From Pseudoalteromonas carrageenovora IAM 12662 (lineage in GTDB: Bacteria > Pseudomonadota > Gammaproteobacteria > Enterobacterales > Alteromonadaceae): a DNA stretch of 64,000 bases. The stretch's first letter is position 1, and the number at the start of each line of letters is the position of its first letter. The stretch is from the NCBI RefSeq assembly GCF_900239935.1, contig NZ_LT965929.1, forward strand, positions 225,001 to 289,000, written 5' to 3'. The position numbers and the translations under genes are program-made. The notes beneath the pieces were generated by a model, which saw nothing but the letters and a program-made list of their open reading frames with translations, was not told where the DNA came from and did no database searches. Shown piece by piece: positions 26,411 through 34,845 of the stretch.

Positions 26411-26839
26411 ATGAATGTATTACAAAACGTTGCCTACACAGCAAAAGCAACTGCAACCGGTGGCCGTGAAGGTGTAGCTAAATCAGACGATGGCCGTTTA
26501 AATGTAAACTTATCAACCCCAAAAGGGCTAGGTGGCGACGACGGACAAGGCACAAACCCAGAGCAATTATTTGCAGCTGGTTATGCAGCGTGCTTTATTG
26601 GTGCACTAAAATTTGTAGCAGGTAGCGAAAAAATTGCGCTACCAAGTGATACACACATTAACTCTGAAGTCTCTATTGGCGCGATTGAAGGCGGTTTTGG
26701 CATTGCAGTTAAATTAGCTGTATCACTCGGTGATATGGATAAAGCGGCGGCGCAAGAGCTGTTAAATAAAGCACACCAAGTATGCCCATACTCAAACGCT
26801 ACACGCGGTAACATTGAAGTAGAGCTTTCGGTTATTTAA
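26411..26839 (+). CDS. ohr: Organic hydroperoxide resistance protein Ohr
   Basis: The protein has 142 residues from ATG 26411, with GGAG seven bases upstream. The two redox cysteines are in their family settings: AAGYAACFIGAL and VCPYSNATRGN. The conserved arginine and glutamate that activate the peroxidatic cysteine are present near GGREG and NPEQLFA. The enzyme reduces organic and fatty acid hydroperoxides using lipoylated proteins. Divergent from ohrR; terminator follows. Confidence 0.96.
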   Translation: MNVLQNVAYTAKATATGGREGVAKSDDGRLNVNLSTPKGLGGDDGQGTNPEQLFAAGYAACFIGALKFVAGSEKIALPSDTHINSEVSIGAIEGGFGIAVKLAVSLGDMDKAAAQELLNKAHQVCPYSNATRGNIEVELSVI

Positions 26840-26864
26840 TTAACTTATTACTTAGCATTGTAAT

Positions 26865-26893
26865 AGCCCAGTGGTTTGCCACTGGGCTTTTTT
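26865..26893 (+). terminator. Terminator after ohr
   Basis: Stem AGCCCAGTGG / CCACTGGGCT, loop TTTG, followed by T6. Confidence 0.93.
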
Positions 26894-26943
26894 GTGCGCT
26901 GCAATTTACTGGAGGTCACATTAATTGAAGCGGGCTTTAAATA

Positions 26944-26965
26944 AATATACGGAAAATCGTATATT
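26944..26965. promoter_or_regulatory. Candidate ArsR operator
   Basis: Perfect inverted repeat AATATACG-GAAAAT-CGTATATT, 60 bases before arsR. Position and dyad symmetry fit an autoregulated ArsR-type operator; CATATATCC just downstream may hold the -10 box. Confidence 0.7.
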
Positions 26966-27025
26966 CACTATTCCATATATCCTAATTTTGTTTTATTGTA
27001 TGCACATTAACTAAACGAGGATGCT

Positions 27026-27379
27026 ATGGAACAACTCAACCCACTTCAATTTTACAAATGCTTAGCCGACGATACGCGCTTAAAAGCCATGTTATTAATT
27101 AGCCATGAGCAAGAACTATGTGTGTGTGAGCTTGTTGCTGCGCTGGAACTGAGCCAACCTAAAGTGTCGCGCCATTTAGCGCAACTTAGGCAATGTGGCC
27201 TATTGAGCGACCGTAAGCAAAATCAATGGGTGTACTACAGCATTAATAAAGCCCTGCCAGAGTGGGCTCTTAGTGTAATAACACAAACCAAAGATGAAAA
27301 TTCTGCGTTTTATAACGACGATTTAAATCGACTCAATGCTATGGGTAATCGCCCAGAGCGTGCAGCAAGCTGCTGTTAA
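27026..27379 (+). CDS. arsR: ArsR-family metalloregulator
   Basis: The protein has 117 residues. It has a winged helix with [18 protein letters not shown] and the arsenic-binding cysteines in ELCVCEL at the start of the DNA-binding helix, the classical ArsR arrangement. A Cys-Cys pair at the C-terminus (AASCC) may add a ligand. Binding of As(III) releases the repressor. First gene of an operon with a GAPDH gene and arsJ. Confidence 0.95.
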   Translation: MEQLNPLQFYKCLADDTRLKAMLLISHEQELCVCELVAALELSQPKVSRHLAQLRQCGLLSDRKQNQWVYYSINKALPEWALSVITQTKDENSAFYNDDLNRLNAMGNRPERAASCC

Positions 27380-27417
27380 TTAAGCAAATTGATATAACTT
27401 TACTAAAGGTATTTATT

Positions 27418-28428
27418 ATGACAATTAAAGTAGGTATTAACGGCTTTGGCCGTATGGGACGTTTAACACTGCGCGCAGCTTTAGAGTGGCCAGAAGTAGA
27501 ATTTATTAAAGTAAACGATGTAGCGGGCGACGCTAAAACACATGCCCATTTATTAGAGTTTGACTCAGTGCACGGGCGTTTAGCCCAAAATGTTACAGCA
27601 AACGAAAATAGCTTTAGTGTGGGTAAACACACTATTGCCGTTACCAATAACAAAACCATTAGCGACACCGATTGGTCTGATTGCGATGTAGTAATAGAAG
27701 CCAGCGGTAAAATGAAAACCACTGAGCTGTTAAATCAATATTTAGCACAAGGTGTTAAGCGCGTTGTGGTAACCGCACCAGTAAAAGAAGACGGCATTTT
27801 AAATGTGGTTATGGGTGTTAACGATGATTTATATAACCCAGATGAGCACAAAATTGTGACTGCGGCTTCGTGTACGACTAACTGTTTAGCGCCTATTGTA
27901 AAAGTACTGCAAGAAAAAGTAGGCATTAAGCACGGCTCAATGACCACTATTCACGATATTACCAATACCCAAACTATTATTGATGCGCCACATAAAGACT
28001 TACGCCGTGCTCGTTCGTGCGGTACTAGTTTAATACCCACCACAACAGGTAGTGCAACAGCTATTACGCATATATTCCCTGAGTTAAAAGGTAAGTTAAA
28101 TGGCCATGCCGTGCGCGTACCTTTAACTAACGCATCTATTACCGACTGTGTATTTGAGCTTGAGCGTGGAGTTACTGCAACAGAGGTGAATGAATGGTTT
28201 GCTCAGGCGTCTAAAAACGAGCTTGCAGGTGTATTAGGTTACGAAGAAAAACCGCTGGTATCGATTGATTACAAAACCGATCCACGCAGTAGCATTATTG
28301 ATGCGCTTTCTACCATGGTTATTAATAACACCCAGCTTAAATTATACGCTTGGTACGATAACGAATGGGGCTACGCTAATCGTACTGCCGAGCTTATGCT
28401 TAAAGTTGCTAAAAGTGACGTGGTTTAA
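27418..28428 (+). CDS. Arsenate-associated glyceraldehyde-3-phosphate dehydrogenase
   Basis: The protein has 336 residues. It keeps [10 protein letters not shown] for NAD binding, the active-site cysteine in [12 protein letters not shown], the histidine in [10 protein letters not shown], and [11 protein letters not shown] at the end. In arsR-gapdh-arsJ operons this enzyme uses arsenate in place of phosphate to form 1-arseno-3-phosphoglycerate, which ArsJ exports. The location 38 bases after arsR and 31 before arsJ supports that role rather than central glycolysis. Confidence 0.95.
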   Translation: MTIKVGINGFGRMGRLTLRAALEWPEVEFIKVNDVAGDAKTHAHLLEFDSVHGRLAQNVTANENSFSVGKHTIAVTNNKTISDTDWSDCDVVIEASGKMKTTELLNQYLAQGVKRVVVTAPVKEDGILNVVMGVNDDLYNPDEHKIVTAASCTTNCLAPIVKVLQEKVGIKHGSMTTIHDITNTQTIIDAPHKDLRRARSCGTSLIPTTTGSATAITHIFPELKGKLNGHAVRVPLTNASITDCVFELERGVTATEVNEWFAQASKNELAGVLGYEEKPLVSIDYKTDPRSSIIDALSTMVINNTQLKLYAWYDNEWGYANRTAELMLKVAKSDVV

Positions 28429-28459
28429 CCATTAATTAAAGGTTTTAAGGGCGTTAACC

Positions 28460-29683
28460 ATGTTTGAGCAACTCGCTAATTTACCTACAGCTATAAAACA
28501 ATATTTAATAATTACCGGTAATTACTGGGCATTTACCTTAACCGATGGCGCACTTCGTATGCTGATAGTGCTGCATTTTCATCAGTTAGGGTATGGTGCA
28601 CTGGCCATTGCCATGCTGTTTTTGTTTTACGAAATTTTTGGTGTGATCACCAATTTAGTGGGCGGTTGGCTAGGGGCTCATTTAGGCCTTAATAAAACCA
28701 TGAACTTTGGCTTGGCGCTGCAAATAATGGCGCTTGCCATGTTATGTGCGCCAAGTGAATGGCTTACAGTGGCATATGTTATGGCGGCGCAAGCGCTTAG
28801 CGGCATAGCAAAAGATTTAAATAAAATGAGCGCCAAAAGCGCCATTAAACACTTAGTGCCCGAGGGAGAAAGCGGCCAAGGCCAGCTTTACAAATGGGTG
28901 GCTATTTTAACGGGCTCTAAAAACGCGTTAAAAGGGGTCGGTTTCTTTTTAGGCGGGTTACTACTTACGGTACTGGGCTTTGTCGGGGCTTTAAAAGCAC
29001 TTATTATACTACTTACTATTGCGTGGATGATTAGCGTTGTATTTTTAAAAGGCGACATGGGTAAAGCTAAAAATAAGCCCAAGTTTAAAGAGCTATTTTC
29101 TAAATCCCGTGCAATAAATTTATTAAGCGCAGCACGGTTATGTTTGTTTGCAGCGCGTGATGTATGGTTTGTAGTGGCTTTACCTATTTATTTAGCCCAG
29201 CAGTTTAACTGGAACTTTTGGTGGGTGAGTGGCTTTATGGCACTTTGGGTGATTGGCTACGGTGGTGTGCAATCGCAAGCGCCGCGTATTACAGGCACCA
29301 GCAATTCAAACGTTGATACTGTTAAACACGCCTATTTATGGGTATTGCTGCTAAGTGGTGTAACTGCACTTTTAGCACTACTTATGCAATTTGACGTTGC
29401 TGTGCATGCCACCTTGATTATAGGTTTACTTATATTTGGCGGTGTATTTGCAGTTAATTCATCTGTGCATAGTTATTTAATTGTCAGCTTTGCTAAAAGC
29501 GATGGTGTATCGCTTGATGTTGGCTTTTATTATATGGCCAATGCAATGGGGCGTTTACTGGGTACGGTGCTTTCGGGGTGGGTGTTTCAGGTTTATGGTT
29601 TTGTAGCATGTTTATGGGTGAGCGTAATTTTGCTTATTTTGGCCTCTATAGCCACTGCCTTTTTAACCAAAAATAAAAGCTAA
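28460..29683 (+). CDS. arsJ: Organoarsenical efflux permease ArsJ (MFS)
   Basis: The protein has 407 residues and about 11-12 membrane segments. The start region (YLIITGNYWAFTLTDGALRM) and AAQALSGIAKDLNKMSAKSA are typical of ArsJ. It exports 1-arseno-3-phosphoglycerate made by the preceding GAPDH; the compound then decays to arsenate outside. Last gene of the operon. No arsC or arsB is present, so resistance here relies on the arsenylated sugar route. Confidence 0.95.
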   Translation: MFEQLANLPTAIKQYLIITGNYWAFTLTDGALRMLIVLHFHQLGYGALAIAMLFLFYEIFGVITNLVGGWLGAHLGLNKTMNFGLALQIMALAMLCAPSEWLTVAYVMAAQALSGIAKDLNKMSAKSAIKHLVPEGESGQGQLYKWVAILTGSKNALKGVGFFLGGLLLTVLGFVGALKALIILLTIAWMISVVFLKGDMGKAKNKPKFKELFSKSRAINLLSAARLCLFAARDVWFVVALPIYLAQQFNWNFWWVSGFMALWVIGYGGVQSQAPRITGTSNSNVDTVKHAYLWVLLLSGVTALLALLMQFDVAVHATLIIGLLIFGGVFAVNSSVHSYLIVSFAKSDGVSLDVGFYYMANAMGRLLGTVLSGWVFQVYGFVACLWVSVILLILASIATAFLTKNKS

Positions 29684-29780
29684 ACGTTTGTATTAGATTT
29701 AATTTTCTTAGCGATATTCATAGCTTCATTTCTCAGATCTACTAAACTGTAGCCGTAGTTTAAATTAAAGGGTGAAATGA

Positions 29781-31901
29781 ATGCGGGAATTATCGCTAGC
29801 AAAAAAATTACTGTGGCTTACAGTCTCAAGTATATTATTAACAGTAATAGTATTGTCGGTTACGTTGTGGTGGCAATTATCATCAAGTAACAAAGACTTA
29901 GCTGTTAAATCAGAAGGGTACATTGTTGCCGAGGTTGAGCATAAACTTAATTCAAATGCAGCCGCTTATGGTGAAAAAATAGCAGGCTTTATTAACGAAG
30001 CCTATCGCGTACCTTATTCATTAGCCGCTTTGTTAGGCGATGCTGCACAAAGTCAAAATTTAGATCGCGATACGGTTGTGAGCATTAACCGTTCGATGTT
30101 AGAGCAAAATACGTTGCTTTCTTCTATATATTCGCAATTTGAGCCAAATGCTTTTGATGGGCAAGATTCGAGCTTTAAGCAAGGGTATAAACACTCAGTT
30201 ACTGGCGATGGCACCTTAGAGGTGTATATTACTCGCGATCAAAACGGCGTCATTGAGCAGCAAAAAGTAGCCAACGCAGCCGATAAATATATAACCTCAT
30301 TAAACGAGTTTGGTATTCGCGAAGCGCATTGGTACTTATGTGCAAAAGACACGTTAAAGCCGTGTATTATGGAACCTTACTTATACGAAATCCCATCGGG
30401 CGATTCAGTAATGTTGACCTCGTTAACTGTGCCGATATTAAAATCGGGCCAGTTTATAGGTTTAGCTGGTGCTGATTTAACCCTACCTACCTTTCAAGTA
30501 ATGACCGAGCAATTGTCTAGCGAGTTATATAACGGGCAAGCAAAAGTAACGCTTTTGAGCGACATCGGTTTAGTGGTGGGCAGTAGCCATTATAAATCTA
30601 AATTAGGGCGCCCATTTAAAGAGGCTGTTAGTTCCGCTACTTTTAAAGAAGCCGAAAGATTCAAAGGTCAAAAAGGCATTTTTAAAATGTCGTCAGAGTA
30701 TTTAGTTAATTACCCTATAAATATTAAACTTGCGAATACTCAGTGGTCTTTACTTATTGAAGTACCTACTAATTTAGCGCTTGAAGGACCTAATGCTCTT
30801 GCTAAAGGAATGGATGATACAGCAAGCTACTTAGGTGTGATGATCTTAATTACAGGTGCTGTAATAGCGCTAATCGCATTTATAATTATGAAAATTGTGG
30901 TGGGCAGCGTGGTTGCTCCTCTTGAGCAAATTCAACAGCGTGTAGATAACCTAGCCAGCTCTGAGGGCGACTTGACACACACACTCCACGTTGATACTCA
31001 TGCTGAACTTATTGCTCTTGCTGGTGGGTTTAATGCCTTTTTAACTAAATTACGAGGCTTAATTGCAGAGCTAAAAGATGTTTCATCGCAAACTAAGCAT
31101 CAAGGCGAAATAGCGCAGCATATTGCTATTGATACCAAGCACAACGTGCAATCACAATTTCAAGAAATTGAAAGCGTGGTAACCGCCATGAATGAAATGA
31201 GCGCTACTGCACTTGAAGTTGCAAGAGCCTCTGAGCAATCAGCTCAACAAGCGGATGAAATAAATGGTTTAGTGGTAAGTAGTGAGTCGAGCTTGTCATC
31301 GGCTATGAGCCAAGTTAAAACCATGTCTGAAGAAATAAAAGAAGCTAACCAAGCTGTTGAAAAAGTGGCGTCGCGTAGTAAAGACATTACACAAATTTTA
31401 GATGTAATCAGAACGATTTCAGAGCAAACAAACTTACTTGCACTGAATGCAGCCATTGAAGCAGCACGTGCTGGCGAGCATGGCCGAGGTTTTGCGGTTG
31501 TTGCCGATGAAGTACGAGCACTTGCTTCTAAAACCCGTTCATCTACCGATGATATTAGCCAACTTATTGATAGCTTATTGTTAGAAGTAGGTAATGCATC
31601 TACCGTAATTGAAAAAGGCGTAGTACGCGCTGAAAGCGCAGTAGACGAAACCTCAGTTGCCTTTGATGCTCTGCATAGCGTGGTAGTAAAAGTAGACGAA
31701 ATTACTAATCAAATTACGCACATTGCCACCGCAGCTGAAGAGCAAAGCTTAGTAACCGAAGAGATAAACCGTAACCTAACGCTTATCTCTGATGCGGCAT
31801 CGCAGCTTGCTGATTTATCTACCCAAGCGGGCGATAGCAGCGAAGCGCTTAATGCATTGGTAGCGCAACAAGATAGCGAGCTTAATAAGCTTAAAACGTA
31901 A
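29781..31901 (+). CDS. Methyl-accepting chemotaxis protein with dCache sensor
   Basis: The protein has 706 residues. A membrane segment (about 10-32), a large periplasmic double-Cache domain (about 35-340), a second membrane segment (about 350-375), HAMP (about 375-430) and the cytoplasmic signalling coiled coil follow. The hairpin tip contains [19 protein letters not shown] and [15 protein letters not shown]. Ligand unknown; dCache receptors of marine bacteria often bind amino acids. No CheW/CheR pentapeptide at the C-terminus. The gene is monocistronic, with a strong terminator after it. Confidence 0.95.
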   Translation: MRELSLAKKLLWLTVSSILLTVIVLSVTLWWQLSSSNKDLAVKSEGYIVAEVEHKLNSNAAAYGEKIAGFINEAYRVPYSLAALLGDAAQSQNLDRDTVVSINRSMLEQNTLLSSIYSQFEPNAFDGQDSSFKQGYKHSVTGDGTLEVYITRDQNGVIEQQKVANAADKYITSLNEFGIREAHWYLCAKDTLKPCIMEPYLYEIPSGDSVMLTSLTVPILKSGQFIGLAGADLTLPTFQVMTEQLSSELYNGQAKVTLLSDIGLVVGSSHYKSKLGRPFKEAVSSATFKEAERFKGQKGIFKMSSEYLVNYPINIKLANTQWSLLIEVPTNLALEGPNALAKGMDDTASYLGVMILITGAVIALIAFIIMKIVVGSVVAPLEQIQQRVDNLASSEGDLTHTLHVDTHAELIALAGGFNAFLTKLRGLIAELKDVSSQTKHQGEIAQHIAIDTKHNVQSQFQEIESVVTAMNEMSATALEVARASEQSAQQADEINGLVVSSESSLSSAMSQVKTMSEEIKEANQAVEKVASRSKDITQILDVIRTISEQTNLLALNAAIEAARAGEHGRGFAVVADEVRALASKTRSSTDDISQLIDSLLLEVGNASTVIEKGVVRAESAVDETSVAFDALHSVVVKVDEITNQITHIATAAEEQSLVTEEINRNLTLISDAASQLADLSTQAGDSSEALNALVAQQDSELNKLKT

Positions 31902-31918
31902 AAAAGTAAGATATAAAA

Positions 31919-31954
31919 AAGCGGCTAATTCAGTATGAATTAGCCGCTTTTTTT
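31919..31954. terminator. Terminator after the chemoreceptor gene
   Basis: Stem AAGCGGCTAATTCA / TGAATTAGCCGCTT with a short loop and T7. Convergent TetR gene may share it. Confidence 0.93.
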
Positions 31955-31989
31955 GTTGAGACTTTTTTAGCTGTGAGTAATGCGAAAAG

Positions 31990-32577
31990 TTATAGCTTTT
32001 TGATCAAGGCAAACATTTGATTGATCATCGGATGCGCTAATTGCTCAACCCCTGGGCGGTTAAAGTAGCCACGTAGCCCAGTAAATTGCACCTGAAAAAA
32101 CTGCGCATATTCAAGTGCCGTAAGATTACTACTAAGCTCATTATTTTTAATAGCTTGAGCAAACAAGGTTGTTAGGTAAGCTTCAAACTTTGCCGATAAG
32201 TCTAAACTCAGTTCATATAAAGAGGCATCTTTTTCTGCAAATTCACTGTTTGCTTTTACCAACATACAAATAGCACTTGGGCTACAGTCTTTGGTTTTAA
32301 TTATTACGTTTTCTACAAACGCACGCAAACCACCTATAACAGTGTCAGAGCTTGCTAAAAACCCGTCAATTTGGCTTTTCATTTGTACGGTGTAGTCTTT
32401 TAAAGACTCACTATATAAGCCTTCTTTAGAGCCAAACGCCGCATAAATACTGCCTGGGCGCATATTAATTGCCTCTTGTAAATCGCGGGTTGAGGTTGCT
32501 GTAAACCCCTTTTCCCAAAACAATTGGCTTGCAACGCGAATTACATTCTCGCGTTCAAATTTAACTTTGTTAGCCAT
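31990..32577 (-). CDS. TetR/AcrR-family regulator
   Basis: The protein has 195 residues. Helix-turn-helix near residues 25-45: GFTATSTRDLQEAINMRPGSIYAAFGSKEGLY. The C-terminal ligand domain resembles the NemR/AcuR-type group that responds to electrophiles; cysteines at CSPSAICM could be sensors. It is divergent from an AhpD-like gene, with two tandem operators between them. Confidence 0.92.
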   Translation of the reverse strand: MANKVKFERENVIRVASQLFWEKGFTATSTRDLQEAINMRPGSIYAAFGSKEGLYSESLKDYTVQMKSQIDGFLASSDTVIGGLRAFVENVIIKTKDCSPSAICMLVKANSEFAEKDASLYELSLDLSAKFEAYLTTLFAQAIKNNELSSNLTALEYAQFFQVQFTGLRGYFNRPGVEQLAHPMINQMFALIKKL

Positions 32578-32593
32578 TTTAATCTCAACTATT

Positions 32594-32632
32594 TTGAACG
32601 TATGCTCAATTTTAACTTGAACAGTCGCTCAA
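32594..32632. promoter_or_regulatory. Tandem TetR-type operators
   Basis: Two 16-bp imperfect palindromes, TTGAACGTATGCTCAA (32594-32609) and TTGAACAGTCGCTCAA (32617-32632), share the form TTGAAC-N5-CTCAA with starts 23 bases apart (about two helical turns). They sit between the divergent starts of the TetR gene and the AhpD-like gene. Binding by this TetR protein is inferred. Confidence 0.78.
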
Positions 32633-32689
32633 AATCAAATAGTATGTGTCTCGAAGTTACTCAAACACATTAATTTATTGGAGCAGAAC

Positions 32690-33232
32690 ATGGCAGAATT
32701 TACGTTATATACTCAAGACAACGCACCTGAAGAATCAAAATCGCTTATGGCTGATTCAGTAGCAGCATTTGGCATGGTGCCTAACCTTCACGCAGTAATG
32801 GCAGAAGCGCCTACGCTACTTAAAGGCTACCAAGTACTGCACGACTTATTTCAAAAAACATCGTTTAATGCAGAAGAGCTAACAGTAGTATGGCAAACAA
32901 TTAACGTTGAGCACGAGTGTCATTACTGTGTACCAGCGCACAGCGCAATTGCCGCTTCAATGAAAGTTGACCAAGGTATTGTTGATGCACTAGTAAACAA
33001 AACACCACTAGCAGATGCAAAACTTGAAACACTACGTGAAACAACGCTTGCAATGACACGCGATCGCGGCGTAATTAGCGATGAGCAAATTGAGAAGTTT
33101 TTTGCAGCAGGTTACGCTAAGCAACAACTACTAGAAATTATTGTTGGTTTATCGCAAAAAGTAATGAGCAATTACACAAATCACCTTGCTGATACACCAG
33201 TTGACGAACCATTTAAAAAGTTCGCTAAATAA
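32690..33232 (+). CDS. Carboxymuconolactone decarboxylase / AhpD-like protein
   Basis: The protein has 180 residues from ATG 32690, with GGAG upstream. AhpD-type motif: VEHECHYCVPAHSAIA with the redox CxxC and nearby histidine. Such proteins act as alkylhydroperoxidases or as electrophile-detoxifying proteins. Expression is probably controlled by the divergent TetR regulator through the tandem operators. Terminator follows at 33252. Confidence 0.92.
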   Translation: MAEFTLYTQDNAPEESKSLMADSVAAFGMVPNLHAVMAEAPTLLKGYQVLHDLFQKTSFNAEELTVVWQTINVEHECHYCVPAHSAIAASMKVDQGIVDALVNKTPLADAKLETLRETTLAMTRDRGVISDEQIEKFFAAGYAKQQLLEIIVGLSQKVMSNYTNHLADTPVDEPFKKFAK

Positions 33233-33251
33233 TAGCCGTTTTATAAATAAC

Positions 33252-33275
33252 AAAGGCAGCCTAGGCTGCCTTTTT
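33252..33275. terminator. Terminator between AhpD-like gene and DUF1579-like gene
   Basis: Stem AAAGGCAGCC / GGCTGCCTTT, followed by T. Convergent genes. Confidence 0.88.
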
Positions 33276-33292
33276 GTGTTTTAAATGCAAAG

Positions 33293-33823
33293 TTATTTAA
33301 ATTTGACGGTTTTTGTACTACGAGTATAAATACGCTGCTCGGGCTTAGTCCATTCACCCTTTTTTAAATATGAGGTTGAGACTATAAATGTATCGTCTTT
33401 TAACTCGCTCATCGACTTAACCTTAGTAATACCATCTTGACTGCCTGTCACGTCTTCATAGGCTACAAATTGAGTAGGGCTGAGCACTTTCATGGTGCCT
33501 TTTGTGTAAAACCCTGCGGTAGTGAAATAGTAAAACACTAATGACTCTTTTTTACTGTCGTAAAAAATCATCGATTCACCACCATATTCGCCTTCATTAA
33601 TAGAGTGCTTGGTATGTATAGCTTTACCATTTAATGCCCGCTCCCATCGGCCTACATCTTGAACTGGTTTGGCACCTTCAGGCACTTTAAAGTCGGCCTG
33701 CCAAGTGCCTAAATAAGGCTTAAATACGGCAAGTTCTTTATCAAGGTTGGTTGGGGTATCGGATGCATAGCTGCTAATTGTGTATAAGCATAATACTAAG
33801 AATAGCGCTTTAAAATATGTCAT
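33293..33823 (-). CDS. Exported DUF1579-like protein
   Basis: The protein has 176 residues with a signal peptide (about 1-20, SSYAS). The mature part begins LGTWQADF, then WERALNGKAIHTKHSINEGEYGGES, YDSKKESLVFYYFTTAG and repeated beta strands. This matches small beta-barrel proteins of the DUF1579/lipocalin-like kind. Function unknown. Single gene, flanked by terminators. Confidence 0.8.
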   Translation of the reverse strand: MTYFKALFLVLCLYTISSYASDTPTNLDKELAVFKPYLGTWQADFKVPEGAKPVQDVGRWERALNGKAIHTKHSINEGEYGGESMIFYDSKKESLVFYYFTTAGFYTKGTMKVLSPTQFVAYEDVTGSQDGITKVKSMSELKDDTFIVSTSYLKKGEWTKPEQRIYTRSTKTVKFK

Positions 33824-33876
33824 AATTTGGCTCTTATTATTTTGGTTTAACAGCTTTTAGTATAGGCGAACATTAA

Positions 33877-34254
33877 TTGATAAAGAAAACATTAATCACG
33901 TTCTCACTGCTTTATTTAGCAATAATTTGGCTTGCGTATCTATCTCAGTACTTGCCTATTTACATACCTATTTATGTACCAGGTTATATAAGCTCACTGA
34001 GCCTAATCACTTTTATAATGTACGCATGGGATAAGCGACAAGCTAAACAATCAACGCATAAAAAAGTTAACCGCACGAGCGAGCGAACACTCCAGTTATT
34101 ATCATTATTTGGCGGCTGGCCCGGTGCGCTCATTGCACAGCAATGGCTTAGGCATAAATCGCAAAAACGTCGTTTTATAGGTGTGTTGTGGTTGTGTATT
34201 ATTTTAAATATAAGTGGGGCAGGTGGTGTATTGTATTTTTTGATAGGTAGCTAA
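33877..34254 (+). CDS. DUF1294 membrane protein
   Basis: The protein has 125 residues. Three or four membrane segments; family signature MYAWDKRQAKQ, ERTLQLLSLFGGWPGALIAQ and RHKSQKRRF. Function of the family is unknown; some members are fused to cold-shock domains, but not here. The start is a TTG at 33877, since no ATG occurs early in the frame; AGG lies ten bases upstream. Perfect terminator directly after the stop. Confidence 0.85.
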   Translation: MIKKTLITFSLLYLAIIWLAYLSQYLPIYIPIYVPGYISSLSLITFIMYAWDKRQAKQSTHKKVNRTSERTLQLLSLFGGWPGALIAQQWLRHKSQKRRFIGVLWLCIILNISGAGGVLYFLIGS

Positions 34255-34290
34255 AATTATGCCTTTAAAACGAGGTTTAAAGGCATAATT
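34255..34290. terminator. Bidirectional hairpin between convergent genes
   Basis: A perfect 15-bp stem, AATTATGCCTTTAAA / TTTAAAGGCATAATT, with a six-base loop. The minus strand then reads ATTTTAG. It serves the DUF1294 gene and the PEGA lipoprotein gene. Confidence 0.8.
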
Positions 34291-34308
34291 CAAAATTCTA
34301 TTTAGTGT

Positions 34309-34665
34309 TTAGTTAGCCGCTTCAGTTGCTGCTACTTCATCTAAATTTACAGTTAAAATAGTCTTTTTATCTACAGCAACCCACTTGCGGTAAGTTAGGT
34401 AGCCAGGTTTGCTTACTTCAACGTCGTATTCACCTTCTTTCAGCTCAATAGCGTCTTCGTATACAGGCTTTATGTTCATTATGCGTACGCGTGCATCACT
34501 AGGGTTAGTGATTACAGTTAATGAAATAGGTGCTACAGCTTCAACAATTTCTTCTTGTACTTGAACTGCTTCTTCTTTTGCCGTTTGCTGCGTTTCGTCT
34601 ACTGACGATGTAGTAGAACAACCACTTAGTATTAATAGTGCTGCTAGTGCGCTTATCTTTTTCAT
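34309..34665 (-). CDS. PEGA-domain lipoprotein
   Basis: The protein has 118 residues. Lipoprotein signal with lipobox LSGC (cysteine about 16). An acidic linker is followed by a PEGA domain (SLTVITNPSDARVRIMNI, then LKEGEYDVEVSKPGYLTYRKW). PEGA domains are found in surface and kinase-associated proteins. The neighbouring gene upstream encodes the T6SS kinase, and PEGA proteins sometimes accompany such kinases, so a link to envelope sensing for the T6SS is possible but unproven. 180 bases separate the two genes. Confidence 0.87.
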   Translation of the reverse strand: MKKISALAALLILSGCSTTSSVDETQQTAKEEAVQVQEEIVEAVAPISLTVITNPSDARVRIMNIKPVYEDAIELKEGEYDVEVSKPGYLTYRKWVAVDKKTILTVNLDEVAATEAAN

Positions 34666-34845
34666 AGGTACTCCATAAACTCATTTAAATAGTAATAATT
34701 ACGAAAAATCTTGGAGGAGTTTATGCAAAATGATCGCTCAACTCGTCGTCCTTGACCTTCGTTTGTTAAAACAAAACGTTTGTTAGTTTAATATATATCG
34801 TTATTTTTAGTTATTTGGTGATACTCACCAAATAAAAACAGTTGT

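Noticed and set aside
34723..34755. Ten-codon ORF with a strong GGAGGAG ribosome site on the + strand
   Set aside because: Could be a leader peptide, but no + strand gene follows for 2.5 kb and both neighbours are on the minus strand.
34811..34835. Perfect 11-bp-stem inverted repeat TTATTTGGTGA / TCACCAAATAA after the kinase gene
   Set aside because: As a terminator it lacks a T run on either strand; may still mark the transcript end but is not supported enough to list.
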